Shown: positions 9,026-19,262 of the stretch, piece after piece
How the letters are laid out: every line of letters starts with the position of its first letter
Numbering within the stretch: the first letter of the stretch is position 1
From: Actinomadura viridilutea
GTDB lineage: Bacteria > Actinomycetota > Actinomycetes > Streptosporangiales > Streptosporangiaceae
Direction of reading: 5' to 3'
Length of the DNA stretch: 64,000 bases
NCBI GenBank assembly: GCA_003001795.1
Contig: PVNI01000002.1
Span: 310,001 to 374,000, forward strand
Program-made: the position numbers and the translations under genes
Notes under the pieces: model-generated
Database searches by the model: none
Seen by the model: the letters and a program-made list of their open reading frames with translations, nothing else
What the model was told of the DNA's origin: nothing

Positions 9026-10114
9026 TCACCGCTGACCCGCCCCGACGACCTCGTACACCATGCGCGCCAGCGCGTCGTCGGCGTCGCGGCGGCCCAGCCG
9101 CGCGGCGGCCTCCGACATGGCCGCGACGCGGGCCGGGTCGGCCAGCACCGGCAGCAGGTTGTGGACGATCCAGTCGGGGCTCAGCTCCGCGTCGTCCACG
9201 AGCAGCCCGCCGCCGCCCGCCACCACCGGCTCGGCGTTCAGCCGCTGCTCGCCGTTGCCGTGCGGCAGCGGCACGTACACCGCGGGCAGCCCCACGGCGG
9301 TCAGCTCGGCGCAGGTCATCGCGCCCGCGCGGCACATGGCCATGTCCGCGGCGGCGTAGGCCAGGTCCATCCGGTCGCAGTAGGGGATGGTGACGTACTG
9401 GGGGCCGCCGGACGCGGGCTCGGGCTCCTCGTTGTTCTTGGGCCCGACGATGTGCAGCACCTGGATGCCCGCCTGCCGGAACGCCGGGGCGGCGGCCACC
9501 GCGGCGCGGTTCAGCGAGCGCGCCCCCTGCGACCCGCCGAAGATCAGCAGCGTGGGCAGGTCGGGCATCAGCCCGAAGTAGGAGCGGGCCTTGTCCCCCA
9601 TGGCCAGGCGGTCCAGCGTGGCGATCTCCCGGCGCAGCGGGATGCCGACGACCCGGGCGTTGGGCAGCGGCGTGTCGGCGTGCGCGACCGCCACGTGCTC
9701 GGTGAACCGGGCGCCGAGCTTGTTGGCCAGCCCGGGCTTGGGGTTGGCCTCGTGCACGATGATCGGGATCTTGCGCTTGCGGGCGGCCAGGTAGCCGGGG
9801 GTGGCCACGTACCCGCCGAAGCCGACCAGGATGTCGGCCTGCGCCTGGTCCAGGATGCCGGCGGCCGCGTTGATGGCGCCGCGCAGCCGGCCCGGGACGG
9901 TCAGCAGCTGCGGCGTCAGCGTGCGGGGCAGCGGCACCGGCGGGATCAGCGCGAGCTGGTAGCCCCGCTGCGGGACCAGCCGGGTCTCCAGCCCCCGCTC
10001 GGTCCCGAGGCAGGTGATCTGGGTGTCGGGATCGATGCGCCGCAGCGCGTCGGCGAGGGCCAGCGCGGGCTCGATGTGTCCGGCGGTGCCGCCGCCGGCC
10101 AGGACAACCCTCAT
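9026..10114 (-). CDS. murG: MurG glycosyltransferase (lipid II synthesis)
   Basis: Membrane-associated GT28 enzyme transferring GlcNAc from UDP-GlcNAc to lipid I to make lipid II. It begins MRVVLAGGGTAGHIEPALA, the glycine-rich acceptor loop, and has GFGGYVATPGYLAA, IVHEANPKPGLANKLGA and FGGSQGARSLNRA in the expected order; the donor site block is YCDRMDLAYAAADMAMCRAGAMTCAEL, followed by LPHGNGEQRLNAE. Length 362 aa, normal. ATG at 10114 is 38 bp after the ftsW stop. Confidence 0.97.
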   Translation of the reverse strand: MRVVLAGGGTAGHIEPALALADALRRIDPDTQITCLGTERGLETRLVPQRGYQLALIPPVPLPRTLTPQLLTVPGRLRGAINAAAGILDQAQADILVGFGGYVATPGYLAARKRKIPIIVHEANPKPGLANKLGARFTEHVAVAHADTPLPNARVVGIPLRREIATLDRLAMGDKARSYFGLMPDLPTLLIFGGSQGARSLNRAAVAAAPAFRQAGIQVLHIVGPKNNEEPEPASGGPQYVTIPYCDRMDLAYAAADMAMCRAGAMTCAELTAVGLPAVYVPLPHGNGEQRLNAEPVVAGGGGLLVDDAELSPDWIVHNLLPVLADPARVAAMSEAAARLGRRDADDALARMVYEVVGAGQR

Positions 10115-10152
10115 GCTCGCTTACATCTCCTAGCGTGTTCGTGACGGGGGAT

Positions 10153-11430
10153 TCACTGACGCCGTGCCAGGCCAAGCCAGCTTAGGGCGCGGGAGACCGG
10201 TCCGGGACCCCGGGCGGCCAGCGCCTGGCGGGCGCCCGGCTCGCGTTTGGCGAAGGCCAGCAGCATGCCGAGCGCGATCAGAGTCGGGATCAGCGCCGAC
10301 CCCCCGTAGGAGACCAGCGGCAGCGGGATCCCGGTGATGGGAAGCACGCCGATCACGGCTCCGATGTTGACGATCGCCTGCACCACCACCCATGCCGTGG
10401 CCCCGGCCGCGGCCAGGCGGGTGAAGGGGTCACGGACCCGGCGGGCGATGCGCAGTCCCGCGTAGGCCAGCAGCCCGAACAGGCTCAGCACCACGAGGGT
10501 ACCCACCAGGCCCAGCTCCTCTCCGATGATCGCGAAGATGAAGTCCGTCTCGGCGTGCGGCAGGAAGTCCCATTTGGCCCGGCCCTCGCCCAGGCCGGTG
10601 CCCAGCCAGCCGCCGGAGGCGATCGCGAGCTGGCCCTGGTAGCCCTGGTAGTTGGTGGTGAGCCGGTTCTGGGACGGGTCCAGGTAGCCGCTCAGCCGCT
10701 GCAGCCGGTACGGCTCCACGATGATCAGGATCGCCACCAGCAGGCCGACCAGCCCGGCCATGCCGACGAACAGCCGCCCCGGCGCCCCGACCACCCACAG
10801 CAGCGCCAGGAAGATCGTCAGCAGGACCAGGGTGGTGCCGAGGTCGCTGCCGAGCATGACCATCAGCACCAGCACCCCGGCCCCGGGCAGCAGCGGCACC
10901 AGCAGCGGCCGCCACTCGGTGAGCTGGCCGAGCCGCTCCTTGCGCGCCAGCAGGTCGGCGCCCCACAGCACCAGCGCGAGCTTGGCGGGCTCGGACGGCT
11001 GCACCAGCACCGGCCCGAGGCTGATCCAGCGGGTGGCGCCGCCCGCCGAGTGGCCGAGGCCCGGCACCAGCACCAGCCCGAGCCCCACGATCGACAGCAG
11101 CAGCAGCGGATAGGCGAACGCGCGGAACGCCCGCACCGGAAGCCGCGAGGCCAGCCACATCAGCGGCAGGCCGATCGCCGTCCACATGGCCTGCTTCTGG
11201 AACAGCGTGTACGCCGAGCCGGTCGCCTGGATCTGCTGGACCAGCGACGCCGACAGCACCATCGTCAGCCCCAGCGCCAGCAGCATGATCGAGCAGCCGA
11301 GCACCAGGTAGTAGGAGGTCAGCGGGCGGTCCAGCAGCCCGACGGCGGCGACGAGGTGCTCGCGCGGCCCGGCCCGGCGCGGGCGGTCCCGGCGGTCGTC
11401 GCCGGCCGACGACGGCACGGCGGCGTTCAT
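10153..11430 (-). CDS. ftsW: FtsW, SEDS peptidoglycan polymerase
   Basis: Polytopic SEDS-family glycosyltransferase that polymerises lipid II at the septum with FtsI. About ten hydrophobic segments are visible between residues 35 and 395. SEDS blocks include WISLGPVLVQPSEPAKLALV, LGSDLGTTLVLLTIF, FLPHAETDFIFAIIGEELG and the C-terminal GVLPITGIPLPLVSYGGSAL. Cytosolic N-terminal tail of about 35 residues is Arg-rich. Length 425 aa. ATG at 11430, 61 bp downstream of the murD stop. Confidence 0.97.
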   Translation of the reverse strand: MNAAVPSSAGDDRRDRPRRAGPREHLVAAVGLLDRPLTSYYLVLGCSIMLLALGLTMVLSASLVQQIQATGSAYTLFQKQAMWTAIGLPLMWLASRLPVRAFRAFAYPLLLLSIVGLGLVLVPGLGHSAGGATRWISLGPVLVQPSEPAKLALVLWGADLLARKERLGQLTEWRPLLVPLLPGAGVLVLMVMLGSDLGTTLVLLTIFLALLWVVGAPGRLFVGMAGLVGLLVAILIIVEPYRLQRLSGYLDPSQNRLTTNYQGYQGQLAIASGGWLGTGLGEGRAKWDFLPHAETDFIFAIIGEELGLVGTLVVLSLFGLLAYAGLRIARRVRDPFTRLAAAGATAWVVVQAIVNIGAVIGVLPITGIPLPLVSYGGSALIPTLIALGMLLAFAKREPGARQALAARGPGPVSRALSWLGLARRQ

Positions 11431-11491
11431 GCTGGCGGCCTCCCCTCCTCACCGGCGCTCCGCCGGACCCCGTGGCGTCCGCCGGCGGGCC

Positions 11492-12916
11492 CTACCGGCC
11501 CTCGGCGAGCCGCCGCACCGCGGCGGCGAACGCCTCGCCGCGGGCGCCGTAACTGGCGAACATGTCGAACGACGCGCCCGCGGGGGCCAGCAGCACCGTG
11601 TCGCCCGGCCGGGCCAGCCCGGCGGCCGCGGACACGACGCGGTCCATCGCACCAGTGTCGGTGTCGGGAACGTCCACCACCGGGACATCCGGCGCGTGTC
11701 GCGCAAGCGCCTCGGCGATCCGCGCCCGATCGGCGCCCAGCAGCACCACGCCGCGCAGCCGATCGGCGCAGGAGCGGACCAGGTCGTCGACGTCGGCGCC
11801 CTTGAGCAGGCCCCCCGCGATCCACACCGCCGACCGGCAGGACGCCAGCGACGCCGCCGCGGCGTGCGGGTTGGTGGCCTTGGAGTCGTCGATGTAGTCG
11901 ACGCCGTCCACGGTCGCCACGTGGGCGATGCGATGCGGGTCGGGGGTGAACGCGCGCAGCCCTTCGCGCACGGCCTCGGGCGGGACGCCGAAGGCCCGGG
12001 CGAGGGCGGCGGCGGCCAGGGCGTTGGCGACGTTGTGCGGGGCGAACGGCCGCACGTCCCGCAGCTCGGCCAGTTCCACGGCCTCGCGCCGCGGGTCGGG
12101 CGTGAACGCGCGGTCGACGAGCAGGTCCTCGACGACGCCGAGCTGCCCGGGGGCGGGCGTCCCGAGGGTGAAGCCCTTGGCGCCGGGCCCGCCGAGCCGC
12201 GCGGACACCGGGTCGTCGGCGTTGACGATCGCGACCGTGCCGGGCGCGTAGATCCTGCCCTTGGCGGCGGCGTACGCGTCGAACGAGCCGTGCCAGTCGA
12301 TGTGGTCGGGCGCCACGTTCAGCACCGCCGCCGCGTACGGCGCCACCGTGCTCGACCAGTGCAGCTGGTAGCTCGACAGCTCCACCGCGAGCACGTCGTG
12401 CTTGTCGAGCACCGCCTCCACGATGGGCGTGCCCACGTTGCCGACGGCGACGGCGCGGTGCCCGGCGGCGGTGAGCATGCACGCCAGCATCCGCACCGTC
12501 GTGGTCTTGCCGTTCGTCCCGGTGAGCGCCAGCCACGGCGCCGCGCCGCCGTCCGCAGCGCCGTCCGCGCCGCCGTCGTGCGCGAGCCGCCAGGCGAGCT
12601 CCACCTCGCCGATGATCTCGATCCCGGCGGCCGCGGCCGCCGACAGCAGCGGCGCGTCGGGGCGCCAGCCCGGCGAGGTGACGACCAGGTCGGCGCCCTC
12701 CGGAAGGGTGTCGCCGTCGCCGAGCCGGACGGTCGCGCCCGCGTCGGCGCGCAGCCGTTCGGCGTGCTCGCGCAGCGCGTCGTCGTCGCGGGCCTCCACG
12801 ACGGTGACGCGCGCGCCGCGCTCGGCCAGGACCCGGGCGGCGGCCCGGCCCGACACGCCGAGCCCCGCCACGCACACGCTGCGTCCCTGCCAGCCGCTCA
12901 CCGCTTGGGCATCCAT
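11492..12916 (-). CDS. murD: UDP-N-acetylmuramoylalanine--D-glutamate ligase MurD
   Basis: Adds D-Glu to UDP-MurNAc-L-Ala. Domain 1 has [20 protein letters not shown]; the ATP loop is [16 protein letters not shown] (about residues 132-147); then [24 protein letters not shown] and, in the C-terminal domain, [14 protein letters not shown], in which the Lys and Asn match the family. Length 474 aa from the ATG at 12916. A GTG at 12901 (VSGWQGRSV) overlaps the mraY TGA by 4 bp and may be the true start, as with most junctions in this cluster. The same frame is open far upstream across mraY, but only this part is MurD. Confidence 0.95.
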   Translation of the reverse strand: MDAQAVSGWQGRSVCVAGLGVSGRAAARVLAERGARVTVVEARDDDALREHAERLRADAGATVRLGDGDTLPEGADLVVTSPGWRPDAPLLSAAAAAGIEIIGEVELAWRLAHDGGADGAADGGAAPWLALTGTNGKTTTVRMLACMLTAAGHRAVAVGNVGTPIVEAVLDKHDVLAVELSSYQLHWSSTVAPYAAAVLNVAPDHIDWHGSFDAYAAAKGRIYAPGTVAIVNADDPVSARLGGPGAKGFTLGTPAPGQLGVVEDLLVDRAFTPDPRREAVELAELRDVRPFAPHNVANALAAAALARAFGVPPEAVREGLRAFTPDPHRIAHVATVDGVDYIDDSKATNPHAAAASLASCRSAVWIAGGLLKGADVDDLVRSCADRLRGVVLLGADRARIAEALARHAPDVPVVDVPDTDTGAMDRVVSAAAGLARPGDTVLLAPAGASFDMFASYGARGEAFAAAVRRLAEGR

Positions 12917-13959
12917 TCCAGGTAGAACAGGCCGAGGCCGATCGCGGTGAACAGCGCCGACATCAGCCAGAACCGGACGACGATGGTGGTCTCCGCCCAG
13001 CCGGACAGCTCGAAGTGGTGCTGCAGCGGTGCCATCTTGAACACCCGCTTCTTGGTCAGCTTGAACCAGCTGACCTGGATCATCACCGACAGCGTGATCA
13101 TCACGATCAGGCCGCACAGGATGGCCAGCAGGAACTGGGTGCGGGTGAGGATGGCCAGGCCGACCAGCACCCCGCCGAGGGCCAGCGACCCGGTGTCGCC
13201 CATGAAGACCTTGGCGGGCGGCGCGTTCCACCACAGGAACCCGAACACGCCGCCGAGCACCGCGGCCGCGACCACCGCGAGGTCGAGCGGGTCGCGCACG
13301 CTGTAGCAGTTGGGCGCCAGCGCGAAGTCGTAGCAGCTGTTGCGCAGCTGCCAGTTGCCGATGATGACGTAGGCGCCCAGCACCATCGCCGCGGGACCGG
13401 CGGCCAGGCCGTCCAGTCCGTCGGTCAGGTTCACGCCGTTGGAGGTCGCGGCGATCAGCAGCAGCGCCCACACCACGAACAGGTAGGGGCCGATGGACGG
13501 CCCGAAGTCGCGCAGGAACGACAGGTGCGGGGACGCGGGGGTGACGTCGTAGCCGTTGGGGAAGTTCAGCGAGGCGACCGCGAACACCACCCCGACGATC
13601 ACGATGCCGATCATCTTGGCGCCGCTGCGCAGGCCCAGGCTGCGCTGCTTGAACACCTTGATGAAGTCGTCGACGAAGCCCACCAGGCCGAGCCCGGCCA
13701 TCAGGAACAGCACGAGCACGCCGGAGATCGTCGGCGGCGTCGCGGTGAACAGGTGCGCCGCGCCGTACCCGATCAGGGAGCCGACGATGAACACCGCGCC
13801 GCCCATGGTGGGCGTGCCGCGCTTGGTCAGGTGCGCCTCGGGGCCCTCGTCGCGGATCATCTGGCCGTAGCCGAGCCGCCGGACGATGCGGATCCACACC
13901 GGCGTGCCGACCATGCCGAAGATCAGGGCCACTCCGGCCGCGATGATGATATTGGTCAC
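12898..13959 (-). CDS. mraY: MraY phospho-MurNAc-pentapeptide translocase
   Basis: Integral membrane enzyme that moves phospho-MurNAc-pentapeptide from UDP to undecaprenyl phosphate, making lipid I. About ten TM segments. Family signatures: [20 protein letters not shown] (about residues 39-58), [17 protein letters not shown] with the Asp pair that binds Mg, [30 protein letters not shown] and the C-terminal [14 protein letters not shown] (HHH-type motif). Length 353 aa. The GTG start overlaps the murF stop by 4 bp (GTGA at 13956-13959). Confidence 0.97.
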   Translation of the reverse strand: MTNIIIAAGVALIFGMVGTPVWIRIVRRLGYGQMIRDEGPEAHLTKRGTPTMGGAVFIVGSLIGYGAAHLFTATPPTISGVLVLFLMAGLGLVGFVDDFIKVFKQRSLGLRSGAKMIGIVIVGVVFAVASLNFPNGYDVTPASPHLSFLRDFGPSIGPYLFVVWALLLIAATSNGVNLTDGLDGLAAGPAAMVLGAYVIIGNWQLRNSCYDFALAPNCYSVRDPLDLAVVAAAVLGGVFGFLWWNAPPAKVFMGDTGSLALGGVLVGLAILTRTQFLLAILCGLIVMITLSVMIQVSWFKLTKKRVFKMAPLQHHFELSGWAETTIVVRFWLMSALFTAIGLGLFYLEWMPKR

Positions 13960-15398
13960 GTCCGGTCACCCTCCGGCTCGGCCGAGCCGTCCGCGTGCGG
14001 ACGGCCGCCCTCGCCCCTGTGCTCACCGGCCAGGAGGGCCTCGGCGGCCCGTTCCAGCCCGGCGACGCGAGAGCCCTTCACCAGCACGACGTCCCGTGGC
14101 CGCAGCCGCTCGCGGAGCGCGGTCACCGCCGCGCCGACGTCATCCACCTGTACGCACTCTCCCGTCCATGACCCCACTCGCTCGGCCCCCTCGGCCATCG
14201 CCGCCGCATTGCGCCCGACCACCACGAGGCCGGCGAACCCCCGTTCGGCGACGTGCTGTCCGATCTTGGCATGTTCCGCCGCGGAAGACGCACCGAGCTC
14301 GGCCATTTCCCCCAGGACCGCCCACGCCCGGCGCCCGCGCGCCATGTGCGCGACGGCGTCGACCGCGGCCCGCATCGACTCGGGGTTGGCGTTGTAGGCG
14401 TCGTTGACGACGGTCACGCCGTCCGGCCGCTCGGTCACCTCCATGCGCCACCGGCTGGCCGGCACCGCCCGCGACAGCGCCGCGGCCGCGTCGGCGACGC
14501 CCATGCCGACCTCCCGGGCCGCGGCCGCGGCCGCCAGCGCGTTGAGGACGGCGTGCGCGCCGTGCAGGCGCAGCTCCACCGGAGCGGACCCCTCCGGCGT
14601 GACCAGCGTGAATCGCGGGCGCCCGGCGTCGTCCAGGCGCTCGTCGACGGCCCGCACGTCCGCGTCCGCGCTCCGGCCGAACGTCACGACGCGGGCGCCG
14701 GCGCGGTCCGCCATGGCGCGCACCAGCGGGTCGTCGGCGTTCAGCACCGCCGCGCCGTCCGCGGGCAGCGCCTCCACCAGCTCGCCCTTCGCCTCGGCGA
14801 TCTTGTCGCGCCCGCCGAACTCGCCGACGTGCGCGGTGCCGACGTTCAGCACCACGCCGACGCGCGGCCGGGCGATGCCGGTCAGGTACGTGATGTGGCC
14901 CGCGCCGCGGGAGCCCATCTCCAGCACCAGGTGGCGGGTGCGCTCCTCGGCGCGCAGCACGGTCAGCGGCAGGCCGATCTCGTTGTTGTACGACCCCGGC
15001 GGCCACACCGTCGGCCCGGCGCCCTCGACGACCTGGGCGATCAGGTCCTTGGTGGAGGTCTTGCCGGCCGAGCCGGTGACCGCGATCACGGTCGTGTCGG
15101 GCAGCCGGGCCAGCACTCCGGCGGCCAGCCGCCCCAGCGCGGCGCGCACGTCGTCGACCACGACGGCGGGCCCGCCCACCGGGCGCTCGGCGAGCACCCC
15201 GACGGCCCCGGCGGCCAGCGCGGCGGCGGCGAAGTCGTGGCCGTCGGCGCGCTCGCCGCGCAGCGCGGCGAACAGCGCGCCGGGCTCCGCCGCGCGCGAG
15301 TCGATGACGACGGGGCCGCGGACCACGGCGTCCGCGCCGTCGCCGTGGACGGCGCCGCCGGTCAGCTCCGCGACCGCCGCCAGCGGAAGTGGGATCAC
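13956..15398 (-). CDS. murF: MurF, D-Ala-D-Ala adding ligase
   Basis: Adds D-Ala-D-Ala to the UDP-MurNAc-tripeptide. The GTG at 15398 is chosen because it overlaps the murE stop (GTGA at 15395-15398) and gives the family N-terminus [18 protein letters not shown]; the frame is open upstream without homology. ATP loop [17 protein letters not shown] (about residues 103-119), then [25 protein letters not shown], and the C-terminal block [17 protein letters not shown] and [11 protein letters not shown]. Length 480 aa. Coupled to mraY downstream. Confidence 0.96.
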   Translation of the reverse strand: MIPLPLAAVAELTGGAVHGDGADAVVRGPVVIDSRAAEPGALFAALRGERADGHDFAAAALAAGAVGVLAERPVGGPAVVVDDVRAALGRLAAGVLARLPDTTVIAVTGSAGKTSTKDLIAQVVEGAGPTVWPPGSYNNEIGLPLTVLRAEERTRHLVLEMGSRGAGHITYLTGIARPRVGVVLNVGTAHVGEFGGRDKIAEAKGELVEALPADGAAVLNADDPLVRAMADRAGARVVTFGRSADADVRAVDERLDDAGRPRFTLVTPEGSAPVELRLHGAHAVLNALAAAAAAREVGMGVADAAAALSRAVPASRWRMEVTERPDGVTVVNDAYNANPESMRAAVDAVAHMARGRRAWAVLGEMAELGASSAAEHAKIGQHVAERGFAGLVVVGRNAAAMAEGAERVGSWTGECVQVDDVGAAVTALRERLRPRDVVLVKGSRVAGLERAAEALLAGEHRGEGGRPHADGSAEPEGDRT

Positions 15399-16966
15399 GC
15401 CTGCGTCCCGTCCCCTCTTGCGTTCTCGACGTCGGACGCGCCCGCGGCGGCCCGAGATCGGCGCAGCGCCGCGCGCAGGACCTCCCGGTCGTCGAACGGC
15501 AGCACCTCGCCGGCCACGTACTGGCCCACCTCGTGGCCCTTGCCGGCCACCACGACGACGTCGCCGCGGCGGGCGCGGGCCACGGCCAGCTCGATGGCCG
15601 CGGCGCGGTCGGGCTCCACCACGACATGGGCGCGCTGCCGCTGCGGCACCTTCAGCCCGCCCTCGACCATAGCGGCGAGGATGGCCAGGGGGTCCTCGGA
15701 CCGGGGGTTGTCGTTGGTGAAGTACGCCATGTCGGCCAGGCGGGCCGCGGCCTCCCCCATCAGCGGGCGCTTGCCGCGGTCGCGGTCGCCGCCGCAGCCG
15801 AGCACCACGATGAGCCGGCCCTCGGTGAGCGGGCGCAGCGCGGTCAGCACCGCCTCGACCGCGCCGGGCTTGTGCGAGTAGTCGACCAGGGCGACGAAGT
15901 CCTGGCCCTCGTCGACGCGCTCCAGGCGGCCGGGCACGCCGGTCAGCGAGGCCACGCCGTGCACCGCGGTGGGCAGCGTCAGGCCCGCCTCGACCAGCGC
16001 CACGATCGCCGCCAGCGCGTTGGCGACGTTGAACGGCCCGGCGAGCTGGACGGCGGCGTCGGCCTCGATGCCGCCGGGGCCGACCACGCGGAACACGCTG
16101 CCGTCGGCGCCGAGCCGCACGTCCTCGGCGCGCCAGTCGGCGGCCGGGTCGCCGGACGCCGAATAGGTGGTCAGCGGAACGGTCGCGACCTCCACCAGCC
16201 GCCGGCCCCACTCGTCGTCGATGTTGACCACGCCGACCCGCGAGTACTCGGGGGTGAACAGCTTCGCCTTTGCGGCGAAGTAGTCCCGCATGGTCGGGTG
16301 GTAGTCCAGGTGGTCCTGCGACAGGTTGGTGAAGACCGCCACCTCGTAGCGGGCGCCGCCGACCCGGCCCTGGTCGAGCGCGTGGCTGGAGACCTCCATG
16401 GCCCCCGCGCCCACCCCGCGCTCGCGCATCACCGCGAACAGCGCGTGCAGGTCGGTGGCCTCGGGCGTGGTCAGCGCGGCGGGCACCCGCTCGTCGCCGA
16501 CCCGCACCTCCACGGTGCCGACCACGGCGGTGTCCACCCCGGCGGCGCGCAGCCCCGCCTCCAGCAGGTAGACGGTGGTGGTCTTGCCGCTGGTGCCGGT
16601 GACGCCGATCAGCGTCAGGTCGCGGCCCGGGTCCCCGTACACCCACGCGGCGGCCTCGCCGAGCCGGCGGCGCACGTCCTCCACCGCCAGCACCGGCAGG
16701 CCGGAGGCGGCGGCGCGGTCGTACCCGGCGGGGTCGGTGAGGATCGCGGCCGCGCCCGCGGCGGCGGCCTGCGCGGCGAAGTCGGCGCCGTGCGCGCGGG
16801 CGCCGGGCAGCGCCGCGTACAGGTCGCCCGGCAGCACCTTCCGCGAGTCGTGGGTGATGCCGGTCACCGACACCCCGGCCAGTCTCCGGTCGTCGGCGGC
16901 GTCCGCGACGCCCAGCAGCGCCGCCAGCCCGGTCAGCCGCCGGGCCGGGTTGGTCGTCGGGCGCAT
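15395..16966 (-). CDS. murE: MurE, meso-diaminopimelate-adding ligase
   Basis: Adds the third stem residue to UDP-MurNAc-L-Ala-D-Glu. The motif TNDNPRSEDP (DNPR) is the signature of meso-diaminopimelate-specific MurE, so this wall is DAP-type. Other motifs: THDSRKVLPGDLYAALPG, ATP loop GVTGTSGKTTTVYLLEAG, AMEVSSHALDQGRV, FTNLSQDHLDYH, and C-terminal VVVAGKGHEVGQ. Start set at ATG 16966 (MRPTTNPARRL, 523 aa). The frame is open to another ATG at 17059, but those 31 extra residues are mostly encoded by a 12-bp tandem repeat (TSVR units) and look non-native. Confidence 0.95.
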   Translation of the reverse strand: MRPTTNPARRLTGLAALLGVADAADDRRLAGVSVTGITHDSRKVLPGDLYAALPGARAHGADFAAQAAAAGAAAILTDPAGYDRAAASGLPVLAVEDVRRRLGEAAAWVYGDPGRDLTLIGVTGTSGKTTTVYLLEAGLRAAGVDTAVVGTVEVRVGDERVPAALTTPEATDLHALFAVMRERGVGAGAMEVSSHALDQGRVGGARYEVAVFTNLSQDHLDYHPTMRDYFAAKAKLFTPEYSRVGVVNIDDEWGRRLVEVATVPLTTYSASGDPAADWRAEDVRLGADGSVFRVVGPGGIEADAAVQLAGPFNVANALAAIVALVEAGLTLPTAVHGVASLTGVPGRLERVDEGQDFVALVDYSHKPGAVEAVLTALRPLTEGRLIVVLGCGGDRDRGKRPLMGEAAARLADMAYFTNDNPRSEDPLAILAAMVEGGLKVPQRQRAHVVVEPDRAAAIELAVARARRGDVVVVAGKGHEVGQYVAGEVLPFDDREVLRAALRRSRAAAGASDVENARGDGTQA

Positions 16967-16985
16967 GGCGTGTCTTTCGTTGCGG

Positions 16986-17033
16986 GACGTTCGGACGGAC
17001 GTCGGGACGGACGTTCGGACGGACGTTCTGGCG
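16986..17033. repeat. Four 12-bp tandem repeats between ftsI and murE
   Basis: Four units near GACGTTCGGACG start at 16986, 16998, 17010 and 17022, with exact 12-bp spacing. They lie 51 bp past the ftsI stop and just upstream of the murE start. Read in the murE frame they would encode TSVR repeats. Confidence 0.85.
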
Positions 17034-17083
17034 GACAGGGGTGCCGATGCTGAACTCACGGCGTGAGAGGGTACTCGCTGCCG

Positions 17084-19237
17084 TCAGCCCCGGGCGTAGA
17101 TCTTGACGGTCGGCGCTTTGCTTCCCGTCGGCGGGATCTTCCGGGTCTGCAGCGCGAAGCTCATCACGTCCTTGAACACCGGCGCCGCCGCATCGCCACC
17201 ATAGTGGCTTCCCCGCCGCGGGTTCTGCAGGACCACCAGAACGACCAACTGCGGGTCATCGGCCGGGGCGAATCCGGCAAAGGAGGCGGTGTAGCCGCCG
17301 CCCCGGTAACATCCGCAGGCGGGGTTGACGATCTCGGCGGTGCCGGTCTTGCCCGCGACCCGGTAGCCCTTGATGCGCGCCTTGGGCGCCGTGCCCTCCT
17401 TGGAGGTGACGCCCTCCAGCATGTCGCGCAACTGGCGCGCGGTCTCGGCGCTGATCACCTGGCGCCGCTCGGGCGGCGGGGCGGGGGTGAACGAGCCGTC
17501 CTCGCCGGTGCTGCCCAGGATCAGGTTCGGGGCGACGCGCACGCCGCCGTTGGCGATGGTGGCGTACACGCTCGCCATCTGCAGCGCGTTGACCGACACG
17601 GTCTGGCCGAACGAGATCGGGTAGCGGTCGGTGCCCGACCACTGGCTCGGCGGTTTGAGCTGGCCGGGCGTCTCGCCGGGCAGGCCGACGCCGGTCTTCT
17701 CCCCGAACCCGAACGCGCGCAGGAACTGGTACAGGGTCTGCGCGGAGACCCGTTCGCTGGCCAGGATGGTGCCGACGTTGCTGGAGGTGGCCAGCACGCC
17801 GGCGAACGTCAGCCGCTGCGTGGGATGCGGGTGCGAGTCGCGGAACACCCGGTCGTAGCGGCGGATGTGGTCGGGCACGGTGAAGACGGTGTCCGGCGTG
17901 ACGCCGCCCTTCTCCAGGACGGCCGCCGCGGTGATCACCTTGTTGGTGCTGCCGGGCTCGAACGCCTCCCGCACGATGGGGCTGTCCCAGTTCTTCTGGG
18001 GCGCCCGGGCGTACTCGTTGGGGTCGTAGCCCGGCGCCGACGCCAGCGCCAGCAGCTGCCCGTTGCGCGGGTCCATGACGATGACGCTGCCGTTGCGCGC
18101 GCCGGTCTCCTCGACCCGCTTCTCGATCGCCTCCTGCGCCTTGTACTGCAGGTCGCGCAGCAGCGTCAGGCGCAGCCCGCGGCCGGGCACCGGGGGCCGC
18201 TTCTGGTCCTCGCCCATGGGGATGTGCTGGCCCTCGGGGCTGATCTCCACGCGCTGCCAGCCCGGCCGGCCCGCCAGCTGCTTGTTCATCGAGAACTCCA
18301 GGCCGGCGCCGCCCTCGCCCTCGGCGTTGACGAACCCGATGACGCCCGCGGCCAGGTCGTCGTTGGGGTACTCGCGCCGGTACTCCGGCAGCGTGCCGAT
18401 GCCGGGCAGCTTCTCGGCGGTGATCAGCCGGGCCCGGTCGGGCCGCACCCCGTGCGCCAGGTACTCGAACCGGCTCCCCGGAGTGCTGATCACCTTCATG
18501 ACGTGGGCCGGGTCCAGGCCGAGGATCGGCGCGACCTTGGACACCACCTTCTGCCGGTCCTCGGGCTCGATCATGAGGGGGTCGGCGAAGACGGCGCGCG
18601 CCTCGACCGTCATGGCCAGCGGATTGCCCTGGGCGTCGGTGATCTCGCCGCGCACCGCGGGCAGGTCGATCGTGTGCAGCCGCTGCCGCTTGGCCCGTTC
18701 GGTGTAGCTGGCCGACTCGATCGTCTGCAGCTGCACCAGCCGTCCGGCGAACAGCGACAGCACGAACGCCACCGCCAGCAGCCCGGTGTTCAGCCGCTTG
18801 ATCGGGTCGCGGCGGCGGAACGGCACGCGCGGCCGGGGCCTTCTGGGCGGACGCGGCGGACCGGGCGGCCTCCCGCCGGTGCCGGACCGCGCCCTGCCGG
18901 CGGCCTTGGCGGCCCCCTTGGCGGGGCTCTTGGTCGTGCCCTTGGCGGCGTTCTTGGGGGCGGGACGCGCCGTCCTCCTCGCCGTCCCGGCCTTGCCGTG
19001 CGGCTCCCGGTCCTTCTCCGCGTCCCTGCCCTTGGGCGGCGGCGTGCGCCTCGGGGCGGGGTCGCCCGGCTCGCCCCTGCGGGGCACGGCGCGCCCGGAC
19101 GCACGCGGCGCGGCCGGACCGTGCCGTTCGGTCCGGTCGTCCGGGCGTCCGCCGGTCCCGCGGGACCGGCGGGTCTGCGGGCCGCCCCTGCGGCCGGGCG
19201 GCGGCCCCCCGGTACCGCGTCCCGGCCGAGCCGTCAC
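17084..19237 (-). CDS. ftsI: FtsI (class B penicillin-binding protein, septal transpeptidase)
   Basis: Septal transpeptidase that crosslinks new wall with FtsW; target of beta-lactams. The first roughly 148 residues are a basic, Pro/Arg/Ala/Lys-rich cytosolic tail, long for the family. One TM helix follows (about 150-170, NTGLLAVAFVLSLFAGRLV), then the dimerisation domain (ARAVFADPLMIEPEDRQ) and the transpeptidase domain with SxxK as FEPGSTNKVI (Ser about 430), SxN as LATSSNVGTI (about 486) and KTG as VAGKTGTAEIV (about 629). Length 717 aa from the GTG at 19237, 25 bp after the ftsL-like stop. All catalytic motifs are intact. Confidence 0.95.
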   Translation of the reverse strand: MTARPGRGTGGPPPGRRGGPQTRRSRGTGGRPDDRTERHGPAAPRASGRAVPRRGEPGDPAPRRTPPPKGRDAEKDREPHGKAGTARRTARPAPKNAAKGTTKSPAKGAAKAAGRARSGTGGRPPGPPRPPRRPRPRVPFRRRDPIKRLNTGLLAVAFVLSLFAGRLVQLQTIESASYTERAKRQRLHTIDLPAVRGEITDAQGNPLAMTVEARAVFADPLMIEPEDRQKVVSKVAPILGLDPAHVMKVISTPGSRFEYLAHGVRPDRARLITAEKLPGIGTLPEYRREYPNDDLAAGVIGFVNAEGEGGAGLEFSMNKQLAGRPGWQRVEISPEGQHIPMGEDQKRPPVPGRGLRLTLLRDLQYKAQEAIEKRVEETGARNGSVIVMDPRNGQLLALASAPGYDPNEYARAPQKNWDSPIVREAFEPGSTNKVITAAAVLEKGGVTPDTVFTVPDHIRRYDRVFRDSHPHPTQRLTFAGVLATSSNVGTILASERVSAQTLYQFLRAFGFGEKTGVGLPGETPGQLKPPSQWSGTDRYPISFGQTVSVNALQMASVYATIANGGVRVAPNLILGSTGEDGSFTPAPPPERRQVISAETARQLRDMLEGVTSKEGTAPKARIKGYRVAGKTGTAEIVNPACGCYRGGGYTASFAGFAPADDPQLVVLVVLQNPRRGSHYGGDAAAPVFKDVMSFALQTRKIPPTGSKAPTVKIYARG

Positions 19238-19262
19238 CGCGCCACTCCCTCGGCCCGCGCGC

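Noticed and set aside
11492..14026. 844-codon minus frame that looks like a MurD fusion
   Set aside because: Only the last 474 codons are MurD; the upstream part is the wrong frame of mraY. Similar false extensions occur upstream of murF (to 16646), hyuB (to 50384), the transglutaminase (from 24254) and DUF58 (from 23133).
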